Source of the DNA: CAYPOY01 sp964412395
GTDB taxonomy: Bacteria; Chloroflexota; Anaerolineae; B4-G1
Reading direction: 5' to 3'
Assembly (NCBI GenBank): GCA_964412395.1
Contig: CAYPOY010000019.1
Span: 1 to 28,324 of the forward strand
DNA length: 28,324 nucleotides
Under the pieces are notes generated by a model that was not told where the DNA came from, did no database searches, and saw only the letters and a list, made by a program, of their open reading frames with translations. Shown one piece after another: positions 1-8,700 of this stretch (its first letter is position 1; each line of letters opens with the position of its first letter). Both the position numbers and the translations under genes were made by a program.

Positions 1-1
1 T

Positions 2-73
2 TCGGAAATCGGCGTGGGCGTGGCCCAGACCAGTTGGGGCTACTACTTCATCGCCGACTTCGGCCGGCCTTGA
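2..73 (+). CDS. C-terminal end of a CAP (SCP/PR1)-domain protein, partial
   Basis: Only the last 23 codons are present; the gene begins outside the window and ends at TGA 71-73. The visible tail, GVGVAQTSWGYYFIADFGRP, matches the last strands of bacterial CAP-superfamily domains, which typically close with a GVG-A...YY...DFG pattern. Such proteins are usually secreted. The stop codon overlaps the ribosome binding site of coaX, so the two genes may be co-transcribed. The family call rests on about 20 residues and is tentative. Confidence 0.5.
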   Translation, partial: SEIGVGVAQTSWGYYFIADFGRP

Positions 74-84
74 GGAGGAACACA

Positions 85-909
85 ATGCTCCTGACCATAG
101 ACATCGGCAACACCAACATCACATTCGGGTTGTACGAAGGGGAGGCGCTGGGTCCCCGCTGGTGTATCCGCACAATCCATGAGAAAATGCCCGACGAGTA
201 CGGCATATTGTTGGACCAACTGTTCCGCCACCGGGGCTACCGGTCCGAGCAGGTGACCAGCGCCGCCATCGCCAGCGTCGTGCCGCCGCTGACCCCGGTC
301 TTTGTGCAAGTCTGCCGGGAATACATGGGGCAGACGCCGCTGGTGGTGGACGCGGGGGTGCGGACCGGCGTGCACATTCGCTACGAGAACCCACAGGACG
401 TGGGGGCGGACCGGGTGGTGGATGCCGCTGCCGTGCGGGCTCTCTATGGCGTGCCAGCCTGCGTGGTGGACTTTGGCACCGCTACCACGTTCGACGCTGT
501 GTCGGCGGAGGGGGACTACCTGGGCGGGGCCATTGCCCCCGGCATCGGCATCGCTGCCCAGGCCCTCTTCGAGCGGACCGCTAAACTTCCCCGGGTGGAA
601 CTGACCCGGCCGCCGTCGGTCATCGGGCGCAACACGACCCATAGCATCCAATCGGGCCTGCTCTTCGGCTACGTCGGCCTGGTGGAAGGGATGGTGGCCC
701 GCTTCAAGGCCGAATTGGGACCGAGGACCCGGGTCGTCGCCACAGGAGGCCTGGCGGCGGCCATCGCCTGCGAGACAGAGGTCATAGACGTGGTGGACCC
801 GTGGCTCACGCTGCATGGGCTGCGGATCATCTATGAACTGAACCAGCAACCAGCAACGAGGAATGAGGAACGAGGAACAGGGCATGGAACTTGTCCCCTT
901 GTTACGTGA
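85..909 (+). CDS. coaX: Type III pantothenate kinase CoaX
   Basis: This 274-residue cytosolic enzyme phosphorylates pantothenate with ATP, the first step of coenzyme A synthesis. The N-terminus MLLTIDIGNTN is the ASKHA-fold phosphate loop of type III kinases. GADR at residues 107-110 carries the catalytic Asp109, followed by VVDFGTATTFD and GGAIAPGIG, the substrate and metal-binding loops of the family. The length is typical. ATG 85 is chosen because GAGGAGGAA (72-80) sits just upstream and the protein then starts at the family-conserved first strand. The 3' end overlaps coaBC by about 26 bp, and the last 15 or so codons are low-complexity repeats (AACGAGGA-like) unlike the rest of the family. 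Confidence 0.95.
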   Translation: MLLTIDIGNTNITFGLYEGEALGPRWCIRTIHEKMPDEYGILLDQLFRHRGYRSEQVTSAAIASVVPPLTPVFVQVCREYMGQTPLVVDAGVRTGVHIRYENPQDVGADRVVDAAAVRALYGVPACVVDFGTATTFDAVSAEGDYLGGAIAPGIGIAAQALFERTAKLPRVELTRPPSVIGRNTTHSIQSGLLFGYVGLVEGMVARFKAELGPRTRVVATGGLAAAIACETEVIDVVDPWLTLHGLRIIYELNQQPATRNEERGTGHGTCPLVT

Positions 910-2170
910 CAAGCACATCCTCCTGGGCGTCACTGGCGGCATCGCTACTTACAAGGCCGGCACATTAGCCAGCCACCTGACCCAGGCCGGGGCACAGGTG
1001 GACGTGGTGACGACAGAATCGGCGACCCGCTTCGTCGCGCCGCTGACCTTCGAGGCGCTGACCGGCCGGCCCGCCTACACCGACATGTGGTACACATCGA
1101 GCGAGGGGCTCCCCACCCACATCGTTCACGTGGGATTGGCCCGTGCCGCCGACCTGCTGATCATTGCCCCGCTCACCGCCAACACTCTGGCGAAACTGGC
1201 GACAGGCCTGGCCGACAACCTTCTCACCACCCTGGCACTGGCCGCTTCCTGTCCTGTGCTGGCGGCCCCGGCGATGGACGCCGGGATGTGGACCCACCCG
1301 GCCACCCAGGCCAACGTCGCCATACTGCGGGAGCGGGGAGTCCGCTTCGCCGGACCAGTCCGCGGGAGGATGGCCTCTGGCCTGGAGGGAGAGGGCCGGA
1401 TGATGGAGCCCGACGAAATCCTGGGCCATGCCCGCTGGATTCTGGGCCAGGAGGGCCCCCTGACCGGGCAACGGGTCGTCGTCACCGCTGGCCCCACCCG
1501 TGAGATGCTCGATCCAGTGCGCTTTCTCAGCAATCCCTCCTCTGGTCGGCAAGGCTTCGCCCTGGCCCAGGCGGCGCTGGACCGGGGTGCGGCCGTTACC
1601 CTCATCACCGGCCCCACCCATCTCCCCACCCCTGTCGGCGCAGAGCGCGTAGACGTCACCACCGCCCAGGAGATGCACAATGCCGTGGGTTCCTCCGTGG
1701 GACGGGCCGACGTCTTGTTGATGGCGGCTGCCGTGGCCGACTACCGCCCGGCCGCCACCGCCCCGCAGAAGATCAAGAAGGGCGAGGGAGGTCTGACCTT
1801 GCGCCTGGTTCGCACGCCGGACATCCTCTCCGCCACCGCCGTCCGAGGGGCGGGGATTGGCTTCCCTCGCGTCGTAGTCGGATTCGCCGCCGAGAGCGAG
1901 AACCTGGTCGAGAACGCCCGCGCCAAGTTGGCAGCCAAGAACCTGGACCTGATCGTCGCCAACGAGATTACTGCCCCGGATGCGGGCTTTGCCGTGGAGA
2001 CCAACCGGGTGGTGTTGATCGGGCGAGATGGCAGCGTGGAGCCGTTGTCGCTGATGAGCAAGGCCGCCGTGGCCGACGTCATCCTCGACCGCATCCTCCC
2101 CCTCCTGACCGACCGACCAACTACCAAACTCGCTAATCCATCAACCAGCTCACGAAGGAGATTTCTATGA
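884..2170 (+). CDS. coaBC: Bifunctional CoaBC: phosphopantothenoylcysteine decarboxylase / phosphopantothenate-cysteine ligase
   Basis: This 428-residue flavoprotein carries out steps two and three of CoA synthesis, coupling 4'-phosphopantothenate to cysteine (CoaB, C-terminal) and decarboxylating the product (CoaC, N-terminal, FMN). The CoaC half shows GVTGGIATYKA, HIVHVGLARAADL with the conserved His, and IAPLTANTLAKL. The CoaB half (from about residue 195) shows TAGPTREMLDPVRFLSN, SSGRQG, AAAVADYRP, KIKK and GFAAES. Two CoaC positions are non-classical: PAMDAGMW has Asp132 where the E. coli enzyme has Asn, and GRMASGLEGEGR has Ser165 where it has the catalytic Cys. ATG 884 follows GAGGAA (872-877); ATG 863 in the same frame is an alternative. 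It overlaps coaX upstream and the next gene by ATGA. Confidence 0.93.
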   Translation: MELVPLLRDKHILLGVTGGIATYKAGTLASHLTQAGAQVDVVTTESATRFVAPLTFEALTGRPAYTDMWYTSSEGLPTHIVHVGLARAADLLIIAPLTANTLAKLATGLADNLLTTLALAASCPVLAAPAMDAGMWTHPATQANVAILRERGVRFAGPVRGRMASGLEGEGRMMEPDEILGHARWILGQEGPLTGQRVVVTAGPTREMLDPVRFLSNPSSGRQGFALAQAALDRGAAVTLITGPTHLPTPVGAERVDVTTAQEMHNAVGSSVGRADVLLMAAAVADYRPAATAPQKIKKGEGGLTLRLVRTPDILSATAVRGAGIGFPRVVVGFAAESENLVENARAKLAAKNLDLIVANEITAPDAGFAVETNRVVLIGRDGSVEPLSLMSKAAVADVILDRILPLLTDRPTTKLANPSTSSRRRFL

Positions 2171-3156
2171 CCCGACCCATTTCCAACGGAATCACCGCCG
2201 TCCCCGGCATCCACGTCGGCCATGCCACCGACCCGGTGGGGCTGACTGGCTGCACTGTCGTGCTGTGCGAGAAGGGGGCTGTGGGTGGGGTGGACCAGCG
2301 GGGTGGCGCGCCCGGCACCCGGGAGACCGACCTGCTGCGCCCCTTGCACATGGTACAGAAGGTTCACGCGGTGCTCCTGGCCGGTGGCTCCGCCTTCGGG
2401 CTGTCCGCCGCCGAGGGGGTGATGCGTTACCTGGAGGAGCAAGATGTGGGATTCGACACCCGCGTCGCCCGGGTGCCCATTGTCCCCGCCGCGATTCTCT
2501 TTGACCTGGACCTGGGCGACCCAGAGGCGCGGCCCGACGCGGCGATGGGGTATGCCGCCTGCCTGGCCGCAGCCGATGGGCCGGTAACTGAGGGGAACGT
2601 GGGGGCCGGCACCGGGGCCACTGCCGGAAAGATTCTGGGATCGGGCCGGGCGATGAAATCCGGCCTGGGCACCGCCGCCGTCTCCCTGGGCAGCGGGCTG
2701 GTGGTGGGGGCGCTGGTCGCCGTGAATCCATTCGGCGACGTGGTGGACCCAGTTACAGGGGAGATCCTGGCTGGAGCGCGCCAACTCCGCTCCGATGAGC
2801 CAGCCGACACGCTGGCGGTGATGCGGAGTATGGTCGGCAAGACAGTCCTGCGCTTCGCCTCCAGCACTGTCGTCGGCGTCATAGCGACCAACGGACGACT
2901 GACCAAGGAGGAGGCCAACAAAGTGGCCCAGATGGCACAGGACGGCATCGCGCGGGCGGTGCGCCCGGCGCACACGATGTTTGACGGAGATACGCTCTTC
3001 GCGTTGGCCACAGGCGGCAAGAGTGCCAACGTCAACTTGGTGGGAGCTTACGCTGCCGAGGTCGTCGCTGAGGCCATCGTCCGTGCCGTGCGGGTTGCCG
3101 AGAGCGCCAGCGGGCTGCCGGCCTATCGTGACCTGCATAGTGAGGCCGACTTCTGA
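2167..3156 (+). CDS. P1 family (DmpA/NylC-like, S58) self-processing peptidase
   Basis: The 329-residue protein begins NGITAVPGIHVGHATDP and contains GGSAFGLSAAEGV, EGNVGAGTGATAGK and HTMFDGDTLFALATGG, the hallmarks of the P1/DmpA family of N-terminal nucleophile aminopeptidases and amide hydrolases. Family members cut themselves into two chains, exposing a Ser or Thr nucleophile. By comparison with NylC-type members the likely nucleophile is Thr234 in SSTVVGVIATN, with Ser233 just before the cut. That assignment is inference; the family call is firm. Its ATG overlaps the coaBC stop (ATGA) and AAGGAGAT lies upstream, so translation is coupled to coaBC. The physiological substrate cannot be read from sequence. 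Confidence 0.88.
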   Translation: MTRPISNGITAVPGIHVGHATDPVGLTGCTVVLCEKGAVGGVDQRGGAPGTRETDLLRPLHMVQKVHAVLLAGGSAFGLSAAEGVMRYLEEQDVGFDTRVARVPIVPAAILFDLDLGDPEARPDAAMGYAACLAAADGPVTEGNVGAGTGATAGKILGSGRAMKSGLGTAAVSLGSGLVVGALVAVNPFGDVVDPVTGEILAGARQLRSDEPADTLAVMRSMVGKTVLRFASSTVVGVIATNGRLTKEEANKVAQMAQDGIARAVRPAHTMFDGDTLFALATGGKSANVNLVGAYAAEVVAEAIVRAVRVAESASGLPAYRDLHSEADF

Positions 3157-4145
3157 TGCGTCCAGCACACCTGGTCCTATTTTGTCACCTGGCGCTGCTA
3201 TTGGCCACCTGCGCTTCTCCATCTGCCACCCCCACACCTCAGCGGCTTCCGACCCGAGTCCCCACTCCTACTCCCACGCCCACCCCTTTCTCCATCGCTG
3301 CGCTGGCCTACTATGAGGAGGGGTTGGCACATCAGGAAGCAGGCAACCTTGAGGGTGCACTCCAATCCTTCACCTGGACCATCCAACGGGCGCCTAACTT
3401 CGCGCCAGCCTACGTCGCGCGCGGCACTGTCCACCTGGCACAGGGGAAACTCCATTTGGCGCTGGCCGACGCCGACGCCGCGCTGGAAGCTGACCCCACC
3501 AACGCCGCTGCCCACGCACTGCGCGGCGAGACGCTGCGTCTGCTGGGTCGTGTCCGCCGGGCGTTGGAAGCTTTCGACCAGGCTCTGGCCCTGGGCCCTG
3601 ACCTGAAGCCAGAGACCTTTCGTTCCCGTTGGCTGGCTGCCCGCACGACTCACAATGCCGACCGCCTGCTGACGCTGGGCAGGGAGTACGCCACTGCCCA
3701 TCCTGATGACCCCCTACGCCACTACTACCGTGGCTGGGGATTAATCGAATTGGGCAAGCCCCGCGTCGCTGTCAATATCCTGGTCAAGGGGATCGAGGCC
3801 ACTCCCGACCCGCCCGCCCTGCTCTGGTTCGCGTTAGGCCGGGCCTACGCAGCGGATCGCTCCTGGCAGGAGGCGGTCACTTCTTTCGAGGCTACCCGTG
3901 TGTTGGTGCAGGCCGGTGACGCCAGCCTGGCTGTCCACTCCGACCGGCCCATCGCTGACCTTTTCGGCGCGCTCGGGCAGGCCTACCTGGGTGCCGGGCG
4001 CTGCGTGGACGCTGAGACGATGCTGGAGTACGCCATTGCTGTCGGCGCTCCGGCCTCGGAGCACGCCGCCGCATTGGAGGAGGCGCGTCTCTGCCAGACC
4101 CCCACCCCCACGGCCACCCCCTACCTCACTGTGACGCCGGGGTGA
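3156..4145 (+). CDS. TPR-repeat lipoprotein
   Basis: This 329-residue protein has an N-terminal hydrophobic segment ending LLATCAS, a likely though imperfect lipobox with Cys at about residue 19. A Pro/Thr-rich spacer (TPTPTPTP) typical of surface-exposed lipoproteins follows. From about residue 48 there are tandem tetratricopeptide repeats: AYYEEGLAHQEAGNLEGALQ, AYVARGTVHLAQGKLHLALA and AHALRGETLRLLGRVRRALE, with weaker copies to about residue 305. A second Thr/Pro-rich tail ends the protein. TPRs bind protein partners, so it is probably a scaffold on the outer face of the membrane. The ATG overlaps the upstream stop (TGATG). No enzymatic motif is seen. Confidence 0.8.
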   Translation: MRPAHLVLFCHLALLLATCASPSATPTPQRLPTRVPTPTPTPTPFSIAALAYYEEGLAHQEAGNLEGALQSFTWTIQRAPNFAPAYVARGTVHLAQGKLHLALADADAALEADPTNAAAHALRGETLRLLGRVRRALEAFDQALALGPDLKPETFRSRWLAARTTHNADRLLTLGREYATAHPDDPLRHYYRGWGLIELGKPRVAVNILVKGIEATPDPPALLWFALGRAYAADRSWQEAVTSFEATRVLVQAGDASLAVHSDRPIADLFGALGQAYLGAGRCVDAETMLEYAIAVGAPASEHAAALEEARLCQTPTPTATPYLTVTPG

Positions 4146-4189
4146 GGCAGCATCAGCATTGGGCCAACAACTCGAAGCACCACACCACA

Positions 4190-4217
4190 TTGACGCTATC
4201 TTCACTTGTGTTATACT
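4190..4217 (+). promoter_or_regulatory. Sigma-70-type promoter for the Trm112-like gene
   Basis: TTGACG (4190-4195) and TATACT (4212-4217) are separated by 16 bp and lie about 45 bp upstream of ATG 4262. The AT-rich tract stands out from the GC-rich flanks. It marks a new transcription unit after the TPR lipoprotein gene. Confidence 0.65.
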
Positions 4218-4261
4218 ATGCAAGCAAAAGCAAGCAAAACTCGCCTGAGGAGACCGATACG

Positions 4262-4507
4262 ATGGTAGACGAAGACCTGCTGGGAATCCTGCGCTGCCCC
4301 TATTGTGTCAGCGGTGAGACCCGCAAGCCCGGCGACGACCCTGGTCGGCTGGAACTGGTCCACGAATGCTGGCTCGTGTGTCAGGAGCCCGATTGTGGTC
4401 GCAAGTACCCCATCTGCGATGACATCCCGGTAATGCTCATCGAAGAAGGGGATAAATGGATTAGCGTGGCTGTCGAGGATCTGCCGGTCCCGCCGCCAGC
4501 CGAGTAG
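4262..4507 (+). CDS. Trm112-like zinc-binding protein
   Basis: The 81-residue protein starts DEDLLGILRCPYC and has a second metal-binding pair in CQEPDCGRKYPICDDIPVML. This is the Trm112 / YcaR pattern of two cysteine pairs with a closing ..YPI.DDIPVML segment. Bacterial members are small zinc proteins, often partners of methyltransferases; the partner here is unknown. ATG 4262 has GAGGAGA (4247-4253) eight bases upstream and a clear promoter before it. It is slightly longer than the roughly 60-residue family norm because of an insert (about residues 18-30) between the two cysteine pairs. Confidence 0.8.
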   Translation: MVDEDLLGILRCPYCVSGETRKPGDDPGRLELVHECWLVCQEPDCGRKYPICDDIPVMLIEEGDKWISVAVEDLPVPPPAE

Positions 4508-4511
4508 CCCT

Positions 4512-4742
4512 ATGTTCCAGTGGCGCGTGATCCTGCTAGCAACGCTGGCCGTGTTGCTGTTACTGGCCGGGCTATTGGCCCTGATCCTGCCCGCCTCCTA
4601 CGAAGGCCCGGTGTTCTACCACTTTGACGAGCAACACGCCATCTGCGCCATGGATGTTCTGGGCATGGTATTGCTGTCACTAGGATGCGCCGTGGCCTGG
4701 AGCGCCGGTGCCTCATGGCAGCGCCGGATGTATGCTTCCTGA
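4512..4742 (+). CDS. Small membrane protein of unknown function
   Basis: The 76-residue protein has two predicted membrane helices, LLATLAVLLLLAGLLALILP (about 8-27) and VLGMVLLSLGCAVAWSAG (about 49-66), with a short acidic/aromatic loop between. It starts five bases after the Trm112-like stop and overlaps the start of the GIY-YIG gene, which supports a real operon member although no strong ribosome binding site is seen. I do not recognise a family. Confidence 0.55.
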   Translation: MFQWRVILLATLAVLLLLAGLLALILPASYEGPVFYHFDEQHAICAMDVLGMVLLSLGCAVAWSAGASWQRRMYAS

Positions 4743-5172
4743 CCAGCCTGGGACCTACGTGCTGATTTTGAGGCTGCCGCGCCTCGCGACCATCGGCGTC
4801 GGGCGATTGGGCCACTTCCAATTCCCGGCCGGCTGGTATGCCTACGCTGGCAGCGCCCGTGGGCCAGGCGGACTGGCCGCCCGGATTTCCCGGCACCTGC
4901 GTTCATCCAAATCACTGCGCTGGCACGTGGACTATCTGCGGGCTTGTGCCCGGCCTGTTGAAATCTGGTACGCAGTCGGGACCTGGAAGCGGGAGTGTGT
5001 CTGGGCCCAGGCACTGATCGGCCTTCCTGGCGCTTTCATTCCTGCCCCTCGCTTTGGCGCTTCCGACTGTCACTGCCCGGCTCATCTGGTTTGCTTTGCC
5101 ATGCCACCGGACCTGGCGGCCTTCGCCCGCGCCGTAGGTGAACCCGTAGCGCAGGAGAAGCTGAATGCCTGA
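4732..5172 (+). CDS. GIY-YIG superfamily protein (DUF123 type)
   Basis: This 146-residue protein matches the DUF123 branch of the GIY-YIG nuclease fold, known alone or fused to endonuclease III. It shows PGTYVLILRL, then FPAGWYAYAGSARGPGGLAARISRH (the GIY-YIG region with the usual Y..G.a.G..gl..R...H spacing), RWHVDYLR, a conserved Glu in KRECVWAQAL, and the family's SDCHCPAHLV near the end. A nucleic-acid role is likely, but catalysis has been questioned for this branch. ATG 4732 is preferred over GTG 4708 because it places PGTYVL at the usual distance from the N-terminus. It overlaps its neighbours on both sides. Confidence 0.82.
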   Translation: MLPDQPGTYVLILRLPRLATIGVGRLGHFQFPAGWYAYAGSARGPGGLAARISRHLRSSKSLRWHVDYLRACARPVEIWYAVGTWKRECVWAQALIGLPGAFIPAPRFGASDCHCPAHLVCFAMPPDLAAFARAVGEPVAQEKLNA

Positions 5173-5743
5173 CGCACTCAAGATGTTTCTAGGCATCGTC
5201 GCCGCTGGCGACGATGCCCGCACCGAGGAAGCCGCGCTGGCCCTGGGCCACGAGGGCGACGCGGTGCTGTCACCTCTGCGTGACTTGCTGACCGACGCCG
5301 ACCCCGACCGCCGCTGGTGGGCTGCCCGTGCCCTGGCCGCCGTTGGCACTCCTGCTGTACAGGAATTGCTCATCGCCGTCCTGGCCGACCTCGATCCCGA
5401 CGTGCGCGCCTGCGCCGCGCAGGGGTTAGGAGAATTGCGCGCTGGGGAAGCCGTGACGGGGCTAGTGTGCTGCCTGGCCGACCCCAGCCCCCTCGTTTCC
5501 CGCATCGCTGCCAACAGTCTGGCTCGTATCGGCCCGCCGGCTGTCCCAGCCCTCATTGCTGCGCTGCAGGCAGAGGAAGCGCCAACCCGGGCGGGTGCAG
5601 CCCGTGCCCTGAGTATCATCCAGCCCGAAGATGCCGTCCCTGCCCTCTGTGCCGCTCTTGATGATCCGAGCGCCATCGTCACTTATTACGCGGAAGAAGC
5701 GTTAGAACGAATGGGAGTAGGGCTGGTGCTCTTCCGCCCCTGA
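5165..5743 (+). CDS. HEAT-repeat (PBS-lyase-like) protein
   Basis: The 192-residue protein consists of about five helical repeats of roughly 31 residues, each with the D.d...R..AA.aLg..g...av..L...L pattern, for example PDRRWWAARALAAVGTPAVQ and PDVRACAAQGLGELRAGEAV. These PBS-lyase HEAT repeats are protein-interaction scaffolds, so a specific role cannot be assigned. AGGAGAAG precedes ATG 5165, which overlaps the GIY-YIG stop by eight bases. The gene converges on the large M28 gene, whose stop lies 24 bp away; no clear terminator is visible between them. Confidence 0.85.
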   Translation: MPDALKMFLGIVAAGDDARTEEAALALGHEGDAVLSPLRDLLTDADPDRRWWAARALAAVGTPAVQELLIAVLADLDPDVRACAAQGLGELRAGEAVTGLVCCLADPSPLVSRIAANSLARIGPPAVPALIAALQAEEAPTRAGAARALSIIQPEDAVPALCAALDDPSAIVTYYAEEALERMGVGLVLFRP

Positions 5744-5767
5744 ACAACGAAGAAGATAAGTGTCAAA

Positions 5768-8700
5768 CTACCGGCTCGCCAGCCACGAGGAGACCAGGGT
5801 CAGGATCTCGCCACTGAAGGCCAACCGGTCGGGATCTATGCGATCGGCGGTGTCAGTGGGCAGATAGAAGTCCCTTTCCGCTTCATCCCAGATGAGTTTG
5901 ACGGTGGGGATGCCCGTGGAGTTGAAGAGGGTATGCCAGCCCTCGCCGGTGCTGATCCGGCGCTGCGCCCGCCGGCCCAGCCCGGCGGTGCCAGCCTCGA
6001 TCCGGTGAATTAGTGGCAGGTCCTCCTGCGTGCCGTAGAACAGCAGTCTGTAGCCCCTGCCATTTCCGATGCTGTCCAATGCAATCACGCCCACAGTCTG
6101 AGTCAGAGGAACGGCTGGGTGGACCAGGTAGTGGGCGACGCCGGCACTGTCCAACTCCTCTGCGCTCCAGGCAGCGAAGAGCACGCTGCGAGCGGGGCGA
6201 TAGCCCGCCGATTGCCACACCCGCGCCATCTCCAATAAAGCTGCCACGCCGGATGCGTTCCGGTTGGCGCCGGGGAAGTAGAGGCCATCCGGCGACTGGC
6301 CGATATGGTCGTAGTGAGCGCCGACGATGAGCACCTCGTCGGCCAGGTTGGGATCGCTTCCCGGCAACAGGCCCAGGGCGTTGGCGGTGAGGGTGGTGGC
6401 GACGGGGAGGCGCACGATGGTTTGCTGCATCTGTACGCCGAGTGGGAGCGCGGGGGGCGCGAATGATAGATCCCGGTACTCCATCCCCAACTGATTCAGC
6501 AGGGTCTCAAAGGCGGCCCCGGTGATCTCGAACACGGGAATGGTGACCTGTGACCCGGAGATGGACCGGACGTGGCCTGTCTGGAAATCCTTGGGTTCCC
6601 TATCGGTGGCGATGACCAGCCCGCCCGCGCCGTGGTCCTGCAGTTGCACGGCACGAGCGGCCGGGTCGTCCACGTCTCGTTCGAGGACCACGGCCCCGCC
6701 AAAGCGCATCCCCTCCAGGTCTTCCGTATGCACCCACACCAACTCTCCCTCGGCGATGCCCTCCCCGGCGCTTTCCAGGAAATCTTGGCGGTAAGTGAAT
6801 TCGTGGAGCCCCGTGCCGTCGGCGTCCAGCAGGGTGAGAGTAGGGACGCTGATAAGATGGGTATAGGAGATGGGGAACTGTTGCAGGTACCCCCTCCTTT
6901 CCCCCCCCTCATAGGGGGGGGCTGGGGAGGGTACCAGCGGGTCGCCGAGGGGTTGTAGTCCCAGGGAGGCGAATCGTTCGGCAATATAGGCAGCGGCCAG
7001 GTCTGCTCCGGGAGCGCCCGCCTCTCGCCCGCCGAACTCGGCACTGGATAGGACCGCGATGTGGGCCAGGGCACGCTCGGGGGGAAAGCGCTGGGCCAGC
7101 GATACCAGGTCATCCGGCACCCCCGCGACGCGGGCGTACTCCCGCCACTCAGCCAGGAAGGGCTCCGGGTCCACGCCCAGGGCAGTGTGCAGGTTAGTAG
7201 CCACATCGTCGGAGGCGATGGATTGGGCAATGAACCGCCGCAGTCCCGGCAAGCCGTGCTGCTCGACGATGTAGGAGACCACCGACCAGGATTGGGCGGA
7301 GAAAAGCTCGACTTGATCGTCCGGCACATCTTCCCAGGATAGCAAGCTTTGCAGCGGAAACTCGTCGTGGTGGCGTACCGCCTCTTGCACAACCGGTGAG
7401 CACTCCCCGGCCATCCGGTGGATGCCCAGGGGGAGCACACGACCAACTTCGGAATTGGCGACCCCTTCGTGCAGCCAGGACAGACCCCCCTCAATTCCCC
7501 CTGCGAGGGGGGAGGAAAGCCCCTGTGCAAAGAGCACCTGGCGGGTCAGTTCTTGGGCGATGATGCGTTGGATGGCGCGATCGCTGTCGTCCCGAAACCG
7601 GCACTTAATGGCCTCGCCTGGCCTGGTCCAGCCGCTCACCCAGCCGGGCAGGGAGAGGAAGACCGAGGTGCGGAAGAGTTCGCCGTCGTCGTAGACCTTG
7701 ATCTCCTGGGGCAACGAGGGAGCCGCATCCAGGTCGGCGGTCACCTGAGCATAAGCCGCCTCCGCCAGGTCGAGGATGCGCTGCGCCCACGCTTTGCCGT
7801 GATCCTGGTACTTAAGGATGAAATGTGTGCTGGTAAGCTTGTTCCAGGTCATGCCAGCGTAGAGCCAGCGGTCGCCCTCCCGCACGAAGCGGGCGTCGTA
7901 GCCGACCTGGATAGGTTGCCCGCCGGTGATTACGGATTCGACGCTCAGCGCGACGATGGCCGCTGTGGCCGGTCTCTGACTGCGCCACTGCGACCAGCCG
8001 ACAAGTTCTCCGGCGACGGAGTAGCTGACGACGGGGTGGTCGGCCAGGTCGGCGAACCAATTGCGCTCCTCGGTGCGCAGACCGGGGTCAACCGGGGTAA
8101 CGGTGGACAGGAAGCCTGCCTCGTTCCCTTCAAGCACCGCCTCGATGCGGGCGGCGATGGTGGCCTGGATGCCCCCGGCGTCGGCGCGCAGCGGGTCGAG
8201 GCGGTCAGCACGCCAGGCGGACTCGAACCGGGCAGAGGAAAGGCCCAGGGCTTGTTGGATGGCGCGACTGAAGTCGTGACTACGGCCCCAGGCGGTGCAT
8301 AGGGCGTGCAGGCCGTCGGTGCCGTACCGGTCGAGGAGATACTCGGTGGCACTCCACGCATGGGCCCGCAGCGCCTGGGCTTCCTGGTCCGGCAGGTCGC
8401 TCAGGACTTCGGTGAACTCAGTCGAACCGGCGGGAAAGCCGAACAAGGGAGTGACGACATCGGTGGTGGCGAGGATGGGCAAATGCTCCCTCTCCGCGCC
8501 ATCCTCATAGTAGAGCGCCAGCCCTTCGCGCAACCAGGCTCCTTCGTCGGGCGGCAACCCCATTTGATTGAGAGTCAGGTTGACCACGGCGGGAGTAATG
8601 GGCTGGCCCCAGGCGATCTCGGCCAGTCCTGCTGACGAGACCAGCCACCCCCCCCTGCCCCTCCCTGCGAGGGGAGGAGAGAGTGAGGGCGCTGCCGGGC

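Noticed and set aside
43..942. A 299-codon minus-strand frame opposite coaX.
   Set aside because: It is a shadow of coaX, with a His/Gly/Arg-rich composition and no motifs.
1741..3237. A 498-codon open frame on the minus strand opposite coaBC and the P1 peptidase.
   Set aside because: It lies antisense to two well-supported genes, has no family motif, and is expected by chance in GC-rich DNA.
5744..5767. A terminator between the convergent HEAT and M28 genes.
   Set aside because: The 24-bp gap has no stem of useful length and no T-run.
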